Shown here: piece by piece, positions 1 through 5,976 of the stretch
How the letters are laid out: each line of letters opens with the position of its first letter
How positions within the stretch are numbered: position 1 is the stretch's first letter
Origin: Anaerolineae bacterium
Lineage (GTDB): Bacteria; Chloroflexota; Anaerolineae; Aggregatilineales; Aggregatilineaceae
Direction of reading: 5' to 3'
DNA length: 10,504 nucleotides
NCBI GenBank assembly: GCA_016929355.1
Contig: JAFGJA010000319.1
Coordinates: 1 to 10,504, forward strand
Translations under genes and position numbers: made by a program
The notes under the pieces: model-generated
Told to the model about the DNA's origin: nothing
Database searches by the model: none
The model's input: only the letters and a program-made list of their open reading frames with translations

Positions 1-812
1 CCTTTATCCGAGTCCAGCGTAGATAATGTATCAGGATCAGGCGTTGCTGGCTGGTCGGGCGTATGATGCGGGGGGGATTCGCCGGCCTGGGTTGCGGTAT
101 CCTTCACATCAACCGCCTGCCGCTCCTGGGTGACACGCAGCCAGGGCGCGATGCTGCCTGCTGAGCCGGGCGGCCTGACCACCACCTGTCCGCGTAAATG
201 AACGTCGCGTTCAGCGCCATCAATCTGCAAGCGCACCGTATCCCCGTCAGTGATCTGGTTTTCGGTAAGCCACAGCGCGCCGCTCTCATCCGAAGGCGTC
301 AGCAACGGGCCAAGCGTCTGCGGCGTTTTGAACTTAATATCGTAGACTTCCAGAAAATACTGGGTCAGCAATCCGGTTTGGCCCTGCCGATCCGTAAAAT
401 CCTGGTCTTCAATGGTCCAGACCAATTTGCAGGCAATATCCTCTTGACGCAAATCAGCCAACAACTTAGCTTCGATGACCAATTCTTCGTAAAGTTCACG
501 AAACGGCGACTGCTCGCGGCCCATCCCGCTATAGAACCACTGCTTAAACGAGGGCAGCAGCCGGTGCGGTATGGTCAACCGCAGATCGTTTTTGGCTGCA
601 TCTTCGGGGATCGCTTCGAACAATTTTAAGTAGGACGAATCCAACAGTTCCAGCGCCCCGCCAATTGGCCCTAACCGGTAAATGCCTTTAGCGCGCCGGT
701 TGCGATTCAGCAGCAGTAAAAACTTGCCGCCATGTTCGATCCGGCACAAGGCAGCACAGCTTACCCGAATCCATTCGGCCATTGATGCATCCGGCACAAC
801 CTGTCGTCGCAT
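1..812 (-). CDS. Sa_NUDIX-type (SMODS-associated NUDIX) domain protein, 3' end outside window
   Basis: The frame is open from the ATG at 812 to the left edge (270 codons, no stop), so the gene is partial. Residues about 15-200 read as a NUDIX fold of the SMODS-associated type: an opening strand block (IRVSCAALCRIEHGGKFLLL), a GPIGG loop at 48-52, the family-typical NDLR at 75-78, a WF-SG segment near 92-96, and a NUDIX-like helix RELYEEL at 105-111. The glycine loop and the REXXEE helix are about 50 residues apart, much further than in the classical NUDIX box, which fits Sa_NUDIX rather than MutT. The family is proposed to sense or bind nucleotide signals made by CD-NTase-like enzymes; catalysis is not assured. 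After residue 200 follows a Pro/Thr/Asp-rich tail, probably a linker to another domain beyond the edge. The start is uncertain: in-frame ATGs also lie at 857 and 908. I chose 812 because the DNA upstream turns AT-rich. No partner gene is visible. Confidence 0.7.
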   Translation of the reverse strand, partial: MRRQVVPDASMAEWIRVSCAALCRIEHGGKFLLLLNRNRRAKGIYRLGPIGGALELLDSSYLKLFEAIPEDAAKNDLRLTIPHRLLPSFKQWFYSGMGREQSPFRELYEELVIEAKLLADLRQEDIACKLVWTIEDQDFTDRQGQTGLLTQYFLEVYDIKFKTPQTLGPLLTPSDESGALWLTENQITDGDTVRLQIDGAERDVHLRGQVVVRPPGSAGSIAPWLRVTQERQAVDVKDTATQAGESPPHHTPDQPATPDPDTLSTLDSDK

Positions 813-907
813 GAAATTTAAATCTTTCCCATTGCGATTTGTGTTTGTATCAATCATTCCAATAACCATCCAAATGACACTCACATCTCGCCCCATCTCA
901 CCTTTCA

Positions 908-936
908 TTGTCACCCGACCTGCTCAAAAACACAAT
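908..936 (+). promoter_or_regulatory. Candidate sigma-70 promoter (distal) for the MFS-dprA operon
   Basis: TTGTCA (908-913), a 17-base spacer and CACAAT (931-936) match the consensus at 5 of 6 and 4 of 6 positions. It lies in the divergent gap upstream of the transporter. It overlaps the farthest alternative start of the minus-strand NUDIX gene. Confidence 0.3.
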
Positions 937-999
937 AGACTTTCGGGCTATTAATGACTGGGCAGCATCACAATCGCCTGACACATCGCCTCTTTTCCA

Positions 1000-1027
1000 T
1001 TGACACCACCTGCGGTATGCTTATGGG
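1000..1027 (+). promoter_or_regulatory. Candidate sigma-70 promoter (proximal) for the MFS-dprA operon
   Basis: There is a perfect TTGACA at 1000-1005, a 16-base spacer and TATGGG at 1022-1027 (only TAT matches). Transcription from here would begin near 1034, leaving room only for the GTG start at 1056, which has its own ribosome binding site. This supports the shorter transporter but the -10 is weak. Confidence 0.35.
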
Positions 1028-1055
1028 AATTAATGGTTTCTTGAAGGAGTATTTT

Positions 1056-2315
1056 GTGGGTCTTACCGCGCAATCCCCCGTTGAGCGGCGCAATTTTCGC
1101 CTGAATCTGACCAACGGGGTCATGATGCTCACCGCCAACGCTGTCACCAGTCCAGAGCTAGTCATGACGGCATTCGCGGCCTATCTCACCAGTAACAAAT
1201 TGATTCTGGGGTTAATCGCCCCCTTGCCGGGCGCGATGTGGTCCCTGCCCCAACTGTTTATGATTGAACGGCTTCAGGCGCGCGACCGAGTGCTGCCCAT
1301 CTACCGGATGACCGTGATCACCCGCATCGTCGTCTGGGCCGCGCTGATCACCATTGTCATGAGTACGCACAATGCCACGATTTTGTTGATCACGCTGCTC
1401 ACCTTTATGGTCAGCGTAGGCTTGTTGGGGGGCATCGCGGGCCTGCCCTTTGTCGAGATCACCGGCAAAACCATCGCTCCCCGGCGGCGCGGTCAACTGT
1501 TCAGCCTGCGGCAAACGCTTGGCTCGATTTTGGCGATCCTCGGCACACAGATCGTGATCGTCTTCACCGGAGTGGACTCCCACTTCGATTTTCCGATGAA
1601 CTACGGGATGTTGTTCATCATCGCCGCCGTATTACAGACTATCGGCGCATCGGCTTTTTCGTTAACCGACGAACCGCCCGCCGATTCCGGGATTGCGCAT
1701 CCCAAACCCTCGCTCAAGGTAATCCAACATATCTGGCAAACAGACAGCAACTATCGCCATTATGTGCAGGCGCGCACGCTGTTGGTTTTTTCGAGCATGG
1801 CAAACGGTCTTGTGCTGATTTATGCCAATGAAAAACTTGGCGTGCGCCTGGAAATGGCGGGCATTTACCTGATGGTCAGCACCGTGATCAAACCGGTGTT
1901 CAGTTTTGCCGCCGGACAAATCAGTATGCGTTATGGGAGTCAGGTTCCGGTTGTAATCGGGCAAGCCGTGCAAACGTTCGCCTGGCTGTTGGTCTTGCTC
2001 ACGATGTTCATCACCATTGAGGGACGCCATGCTGAATACTACTTTTTCGGGGTATTTGGCCTGATTGCCATCCAGCAAGGACTCGTATTCCCAAACCTGC
2101 TGCCGCTTGGTCTTAATGTGATGCCAGGGACAGAACGCGCGCTTTATATGGGTACGCTCAATACATGGGTGGGCGTCATCACGCTGGTCAGCGCGTTTAG
2201 CGGGGTGATTGTTGAGACTACCGGTTTTGAAGTCTTGTTTGTGCTCACGGCGCTGCTGGCGATTTTCAGTGGGCAGCAGTTCAGCCTCTTGCGCGAAAAA
2301 TTGAAGGATGCGTGA
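1056..2315 (+). CDS. Major facilitator superfamily (MFS) transporter
   Basis: Predicted inner-membrane secondary transporter of about 419 residues; the substrate cannot be told. Two sets of about six hydrophobic segments are separated by a polar loop near residues 205-235, the usual MFS 6+6 layout. A basic loop, RRRGQLFSLRQTLG, precedes the fifth helix and resembles the conserved Arg/Gly cytoplasmic loops of the superfamily. The start chosen is GTG at 1056: AAGGAG ends six bases upstream, and a TTGACA lies 50 bases upstream. The frame stays open upstream to ATG 954, and ATG 1017 is also possible, but the extra 34 residues are polar, His/Arg-rich and unlike an MFS N-terminus. The stop TGA overlaps the ATG of dprA by one base, so the two genes are probably transcribed together and translationally coupled. 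Confidence 0.82.
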   Translation: MGLTAQSPVERRNFRLNLTNGVMMLTANAVTSPELVMTAFAAYLTSNKLILGLIAPLPGAMWSLPQLFMIERLQARDRVLPIYRMTVITRIVVWAALITIVMSTHNATILLITLLTFMVSVGLLGGIAGLPFVEITGKTIAPRRRGQLFSLRQTLGSILAILGTQIVIVFTGVDSHFDFPMNYGMLFIIAAVLQTIGASAFSLTDEPPADSGIAHPKPSLKVIQHIWQTDSNYRHYVQARTLLVFSSMANGLVLIYANEKLGVRLEMAGIYLMVSTVIKPVFSFAAGQISMRYGSQVPVVIGQAVQTFAWLLVLLTMFITIEGRHAEYYFFGVFGLIAIQQGLVFPNLLPLGLNVMPGTERALYMGTLNTWVGVITLVSAFSGVIVETTGFEVLFVLTALLAIFSGQQFSLLREKLKDA

Positions 2316-3277
2316 TGGGCGCGGATCACATCCTCACACAATGGGTTGCTCTGAGCCTGATCCCTAATCTTGGTGGGCGCACGCTGGCGCTGTTGCTGGA
2401 TCACTTTGGCACGACAGACGCTATCCTGGCGGCGGATGACGCACAACTGCGCGCGGTACGCGGCATTGGACCTAAACTCGCCGCCGCGATTCGGGCGGTA
2501 GACCCGGACAAAACCGCCGCCGAGATCATTCAGTGGCAAGCCGAGGGCATCACGCTTTTATGCCACGCGCCGGATCGCAGCACAATCAACACGAACACCA
2601 CGATCAACACCACAAACAACGCCACTTATCCTACTCTGCTGGCAGCTTTACCGGATGCGCCGCCGGTCCTGTTCCAACGCGGCGCATACCAGCCCGGTGA
2701 TACGCGCGCCGTCGCTATTGTCGGCACACGCCAACCATCACCCGATCTGTATGCGTTCGCGGGAACAATGGCGTATGAGTTGGCGCTGCGCGGTTGGACC
2801 ATCGTTAGCGGTCTGGCAAATGGGATCGATGCCGCCGCCCATTGGGGTGCATTACGCGCGGGCGGGCGCACGCTAGCCGTGTTGGGCAGTGGCCTGAACA
2901 TGATCTACCCGCCGCAACATGCCGGACTTGCGGCACTCATCACGGCGCAGCATGAGCCGGATAAGACATCACCACGCGGCGCGCTGTTCGCCGAGATTCA
3001 TCCCGCTTCGCCGCCGAACGGCCCGACCCTCGTCGCGCGGAATCGCCTGATTAGCGGCTTGAGTCGCGCGTTAATTGTGGTAGCAGCCGGGGCGACCAGT
3101 GGCAGTTTGCACGCGGCGCGCTTTGCCCGCGTGCAAGGTCGAACCGTGTATGTGGTTGATAGTGGTTTAGCGGGTAATCAGCAGTTGATCGCGGCGGGAG
3201 CGCGCCCAATCCCCCCAGATTTTGCGGATTGGGACGGCCTGGCGGCTGAGATTGAGCAGGAAATTACAGACCTATGA
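2315..3277 (+). CDS. dprA: DNA-processing protein DprA (Smf family)
   Basis: DprA binds single-stranded DNA taken up in transformation and loads RecA on it; it acts in the cytoplasm. The 320-residue protein has an N-terminal helix-hairpin-helix region (residues 10-61, with PNLGG and VRGIGPKLAAAI), then the DprA Rossmann fold: VAIVGTRQPS (123-132), SGLANGID (155-162), LGSGLN (180-185), ARNRLISGLSRALIV (221-235), SGSLHAARFA (242-251) and a GNQQLIAAGA end block. No C-terminal winged-helix domain follows. Oddities: an Asn/Thr-rich insert at 88-103 between the two domains, and alanines where family members usually have Glu (VVEA-type) and Thr (GSLITA-type). The ATG at 2315 is preferred to GTG 2312 because GAAGGA ends six bases before it; it overlaps the stop of the upstream transporter as TGATG. 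Most Chloroflexota carry dprA, so competence is not proven by it. Confidence 0.92.
   Translation: MGADHILTQWVALSLIPNLGGRTLALLLDHFGTTDAILAADDAQLRAVRGIGPKLAAAIRAVDPDKTAAEIIQWQAEGITLLCHAPDRSTINTNTTINTTNNATYPTLLAALPDAPPVLFQRGAYQPGDTRAVAIVGTRQPSPDLYAFAGTMAYELALRGWTIVSGLANGIDAAAHWGALRAGGRTLAVLGSGLNMIYPPQHAGLAALITAQHEPDKTSPRGALFAEIHPASPPNGPTLVARNRLISGLSRALIVVAAGATSGSLHAARFARVQGRTVYVVDSGLAGNQQLIAAGARPIPPDFADWDGLAAEIEQEITDL
2585..2620 (+). repeat. Imperfect 18-bp tandem duplication inside dprA
   Basis: Two adjacent 18-base units, at 2585-2602 and 2603-2620, both start with ATCAACAC and agree at about 12 of 18 positions. They encode the hexapeptides INTNTT and INTTNN (residues 91-102 of DprA). Codon-length repeat expansion in an interdomain linker would explain the low-complexity insert. 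Confidence 0.6.
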
Positions 3278-3362
3278 CGCGCATGACCTCGCCCTCGTCG
3301 GCGGAGCCGCCTCGACCTCGCCCATGCGCTGATCGTCCTCGTGCGCTATCACCATGTATAAC
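3278..3362. other. GC-rich spacer after dprA, no supported gene
   Basis: A short Pro/Arg-rich frame opens at 3274 as ATGA overlapping the dprA stop and continues to 3459, but it runs antisense through the tRNA gene and has no family-like features. In other frames short peptide-like stretches occur (for example LDLAHALIVLVRYHHV just before a TAA), which might be a decayed gene end. I cannot support a gene here. Confidence 0.3.
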
Positions 3363-3392
3363 AAAAAATCCCAATCATGTGATCGGGATTTT
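3363..3392 (-). terminator. Hairpin terminator of tRNA-Asn, possibly bidirectional
   Basis: On the minus strand ATCCCGATCA pairs with TGATTGGGAT (one G-T wobble), followed by a run of six T. It begins 7 bases after the discriminator base of the tRNA. On the plus strand the same stem is followed by TTTT, so it could also end dprA transcription arriving from the other side. Confidence 0.75.
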
Positions 3393-3396
3393 CTCA

Positions 3397-3470
<74 letters not shown>

Positions 3471-3482
3471 ACGACGCACAAA

Positions 3483-3511
3483 AGGATACCAGACTCGCCC
3501 CAGGGTGTCAA
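3483..3511 (-). promoter_or_regulatory. Sigma-70 promoter of the tRNA-Asn gene
   Basis: A perfect TTGACA (3506-3511), a 17-base spacer and TATCCT (3483-3488), with TGG directly before the -10 as an extended -10 element. Transcription would start near 3476, six bases before the mature tRNA 5' end. It is the clearest promoter in the window and shows that the organism uses the standard sigma-70 consensus. Confidence 0.85.
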
Positions 3512-3559
3512 GATCAGTTTTGCGAAAGTGGACAGGCAATTGTACGATTTCGCCAACCG

Positions 3560-4318
3560 CTATAACTGCTCCTCAACCGCCGGTTGCTCGGCATCCAGCA
3601 GAATCAAAATCGGACGGTCTTCCGCAGGCGTGAGGCCAATCGCGGCTAGCGGCTCTAACCCATCAATGATCGCGCCCTGGATCGTCTTCGAATTCCCGAC
3701 TAGAAATCCCAATTCATCCCAGGCGAGCATCTTCGATTGGTATTGCAAAAAATCGCGCAAATCATTGCGGATCAAGTCGCCAAAGGCGTCGCGCTGGTTC
3801 ATCTTGCGCAGTTCTTTGTACATGATCGGTTCGGCTTGCGTGGGATCAAACCGCATGGTCATTTTGATCTCGACATACCCTTTAGTGCCATCGGTCCAGT
3901 AAATATCGTCAAATTGCTCATAGACCGGGATCGTTTTGAAATCGGCAAATTTGCGCACACAGACATCGCGCCGCCAGGGAACACGATTCAACCCTTGTCC
4001 CAGATAGCCAAACACGCCACCCTGATCATCCTCCACGACATAATAGCTGTCGTCGGTGACGACCACCTCCCATTTGCGCGTATGCGGAGCCGCCGTATAC
4101 CAGCTAATATAGCCCGCGCCAACCACCAGCAGCGCCACCGCCACCACCAGCATATTCACATCATTGGTGATCGAAGACAACACCAGCAGCGTCCCGCCGA
4201 GAAAGATCGGTCCCAGACTGTACACAATGCCCTGAATGATGCTGCCCGCCCACCAGCGCATACTGTTGGCAATGACCTGATCATCGCGTTTCCACCATAT
4301 CAGCCACGATTGTTGCAT
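3560..4318 (-). CDS. Two-TM membrane protein with a divergent band-7/SPFH-like region
   Basis: A 252-residue protein I do not recognise as a named family. It opens with a Trp-rich amphipathic segment, then two hydrophobic stretches (about 23-49 and 56-76) forming a membrane hairpin, then a soluble part. Residues about 82-170 have the pattern of band-7/SPFH domains: a beta strand, a GYLGQGLNRVPW segment like the usual GPGLHFVPF-type turn, a strand ending in a Pro-Val (TIPVYEQ), then a TDGTKGYVEIKMTMRFDP block like the usual TKD-x-V-x-V-x-x-x-x-Y-R-V-x-D-P. A charged helix region and an acidic tail (AVEEQL) follow. SPFH proteins form membrane scaffolds; that role here is inferred and weak. The start ATG at 4318 has GGGGGAT six bases upstream. 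It lies 76 bases downstream of the TIR gene on the same strand and may share its transcript. Confidence 0.55.
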   Translation of the reverse strand: MQQSWLIWWKRDDQVIANSMRWWAGSIIQGIVYSLGPIFLGGTLLVLSSITNDVNMLVVAVALLVVGAGYISWYTAAPHTRKWEVVVTDDSYYVVEDDQGGVFGYLGQGLNRVPWRRDVCVRKFADFKTIPVYEQFDDIYWTDGTKGYVEIKMTMRFDPTQAEPIMYKELRKMNQRDAFGDLIRNDLRDFLQYQSKMLAWDELGFLVGNSKTIQGAIIDGLEPLAAIGLTPAEDRPILILLDAEQPAVEEQL

Positions 4319-4359
4319 GGTTGATCCCCCGCATAGCTCATTGAACCATTAACATGATT

Positions 4360-4374
4360 GATTGTACAACAATC
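4360..4374. promoter_or_regulatory. Short perfect inverted repeat in the TIR/SPFH-like gap
   Basis: GATTGT-ACA-ACAATC is a 6-bp perfect inverted repeat with a three-base centre, 42 bases before the start of the SPFH-like gene. It could be a regulator-binding site or a small RNA hairpin. Such a short palindrome may also be chance. Confidence 0.25.
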
Positions 4375-4394
4375 GCGCCATTGGAGCCTTGCGC

Positions 4395-5777
4395 TCATGC
4401 GAAAAAACGGCGCAGTTGCGCCAGGATCACCTGCAACCGCGTCAGGACCGGGACCGGCACACGCTGAAAATGCAGATCGGCCAGTTCAGGCGGCGGCGCG
4501 GGCATGGGGTCCTGCCACCACACCGGGCGGATAAAGCGCGGGCGATCATCCAGGTAGCGCAGCGCGTGTTCCCATTCCTGGCGGCAGTAGGTGGATTGGG
4601 CGCTGTGTTCGCTCCAGAAGAGTTGGAACACGGCACTTTCCCCGATCATGTCCAGCAGGCGATCCGCCCAATGTTCGCCAGAGCGCAGATCGTAGACATC
4701 GACCAGCATTTTTTGCCCCAGGCGCGCATAACTGCGCCGGAAATACTCCATGACAGGCGTATCGCGGTGCGAATAGGATGCGAAGACGGGTTGCAAATGC
4801 TCCATCTCGGCGGCTTTGTTTGGCGTGGTTGCGGCGGGTTGACCAGCGGCAACGACCTGCATCGTGATCGGAATTTCCCCGATGATCAACGGTCCCTGGT
4901 AGACCTGGACATACCCGGTCAGCGCGGCGGGTAAGGTGTCCAGCGTGGTAAAGAGAAAGGTCGCGCTTTGATACGGCGGCTGCCAGGCGACCACGCGCTC
5001 CGGTGCGTCAAACGTAATGCCCGCGATCACCGGCACAAACGTGATCAGGCTGCCCACATCTACCTTGACCGCGCTCGTGACTCCGGCGCTGCGCTGCGAT
5101 CCGCCCATGATCGCCGTATACCCTTTGGCGATTTCCTCAACCTGCGCGCGGGCGGATTCGAGATGGACGAAGACCATCAGCGCGTAGGGGGCAGCGGGTT
5201 TGACCGCTGCGGGATAGTAGGCGGCGAAGTGCGGCAGTTGAGTCGAGTCGTCAGTGCGAGTATATTGGGCGGCGCTGGCAGATGGCTGAATGTCCTCGCG
5301 GTCAGCCGTGGTACGTTCGCGGCGGGATTCATCCTTCTTAGCGGGTTTGGCGGCCACATCACCAAACACGATCTCTTCCTCTGCCACCTCAACTGCTTCT
5401 TCCAGTTCGGCGGCTTGCGGCGCGGGGGCAGGCGGCGCGGGCTGCGGCGTGGATTCGGGTTCCGGTTGCACTTGATCATCTACCGTGATCCCTAACCGGC
5501 CCAATGCCCTGATAACAGACTTGCGGACCACTTCTCGCTCATCAGCTAAGGCCGCCCGCAACAGTTCCACCGCCCGCGCACCACCTAACTGACTTAACGC
5601 CCAGGCTGCGTTGCGGCGCACATCTGAATTTTTATCATCACGCAGCACCACTCCCAATGGCTCCACCGCACGCTGATCCCCTAACTGCCCTAATCTGCGC
5701 GCCGCCGACCAGCGCACATGCGGCTCAGGATCGCTCAACTGCGCGATCAATGACTCAAAATCCGGTTGTTGGCTCAT
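4395..5777 (-). CDS. HEAT-repeat / beta-domain / TIR protein
   Basis: A 460-residue three-part protein. Residues 4-96 hold three HEAT (PBS-lyase type) repeats, each with an R-x-x-A-A-x-x-L-G-x-L-G-type core. Residues about 97-185 form a Pro/Ala/Glu-rich linker. Residues about 188-310 look like a beta-sandwich domain often found before bacterial TIR domains, ending in a GPLIIGEIPITMQVV strand pair. Residues about 329-440 are a TIR domain: VFASYSHRD (first strand), DVYDLRSGEHW (BB-loop region), FQLFWSEHSAQSTYCRQEWE (core strand and helix) and LHFQRVPV (end). Glu401 in YCRQEWEHAL sits where NADase TIRs carry their catalytic glutamate, so NAD+ cleavage is plausible, not shown. HEAT repeats would provide a sensing or docking surface. 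The start is ATG 5777 with GGAGG six bases upstream, and a good promoter precedes it. No membrane segment or signal peptide is present. Confidence 0.88.
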   Translation of the reverse strand: MSQQPDFESLIAQLSDPEPHVRWSAARRLGQLGDQRAVEPLGVVLRDDKNSDVRRNAAWALSQLGGARAVELLRAALADEREVVRKSVIRALGRLGITVDDQVQPEPESTPQPAPPAPAPQAAELEEAVEVAEEEIVFGDVAAKPAKKDESRRERTTADREDIQPSASAAQYTRTDDSTQLPHFAAYYPAAVKPAAPYALMVFVHLESARAQVEEIAKGYTAIMGGSQRSAGVTSAVKVDVGSLITFVPVIAGITFDAPERVVAWQPPYQSATFLFTTLDTLPAALTGYVQVYQGPLIIGEIPITMQVVAAGQPAATTPNKAAEMEHLQPVFASYSHRDTPVMEYFRRSYARLGQKMLVDVYDLRSGEHWADRLLDMIGESAVFQLFWSEHSAQSTYCRQEWEHALRYLDDRPRFIRPVWWQDPMPAPPPELADLHFQRVPVPVLTRLQVILAQLRRFFA

Positions 5778-5810
5778 CAAAAACCTCCGATCAATGTTAG
5801 TCTCCCCTCC

Positions 5811-5839
5811 ATTGTATTCATCTCCTCAAAACGTGTCTA
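5811..5839 (-). promoter_or_regulatory. Sigma-70 promoter of the TIR gene
   Basis: TAGACA (5834-5839), a 17-base spacer and TACAAT (5811-5816), each matching the consensus at five of six positions. The predicted start near 5804 gives a leader of about 27 bases containing the GGAGG ribosome binding site. Confidence 0.65.
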
Positions 5840-5850
5840 TCCGTCGAATT

Positions 5851-5892
5851 CCCCCGCTCCGCATGTGGAGAGGGGGCCAGGGGGTGAGGTAT
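5851..5892. repeat. GC-rich hairpin repeat, copy 1 (REP-like)
   Basis: CCCCCGCTCC and GGAGAGGGGG form a 10-position stem with one mismatch and a GCATGT loop, followed by a GGGGGTGAGGTAT tail (5880-5892). The tail is repeated exactly, in inverted orientation, at 7145-7157. Chromosomal repeats of this CCCCTCTCC-CATGC-GGAGAGGGG type are common in several phyla. It lies between the two divergent promoters and may act as a boundary or transcript-end hairpin. Confidence 0.7.
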
Positions 5893-5896
5893 GATT

Positions 5897-5924
5897 TTGA
5901 CCATTCGCCCATCGGGAGTATGAT
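5897..5924 (+). promoter_or_regulatory. Sigma-70 promoter of the first GNAT gene
   Basis: TTGACC (5897-5902), a 16-base spacer and TATGAT (5919-5924), each matching at five of six positions. Transcription would begin near 5931, so reading-frame starts upstream of that point can be discarded for this transcript. Confidence 0.6.
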
Positions 5925-5976
5925 TACGGGCACAATGAATCACGTCACCGCCCACCGGGGGAAAAAATTACAGATT

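Noticed and set aside
198..629. 143-codon plus-strand ORF
   Set aside because: It lies antisense to the NUDIX-like gene, whose frame shows family motifs; the plus-strand product has none.
682..954. 90-codon plus-strand ORF up to the transporter
   Set aside because: Overlaps the start of the NUDIX-like gene on the other strand, has no recognisable motif and no ribosome binding site.
954..1055. N-terminal extension of the transporter from ATG 954
   Set aside because: The extra residues are polar and His/Arg-rich, while GTG 1056 has a well-spaced AAGGAG and a TTGACA upstream.
3737..4324. 195-codon plus-strand ORF
   Set aside because: Antisense shadow of the SPFH-like membrane protein; its His/Arg/Ile-rich sequence has no domain pattern.
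5794..5976. Upstream extension of the first GNAT gene
   Set aside because: It translates the hairpin repeat and the promoter, and has no counterpart in the paralogue.
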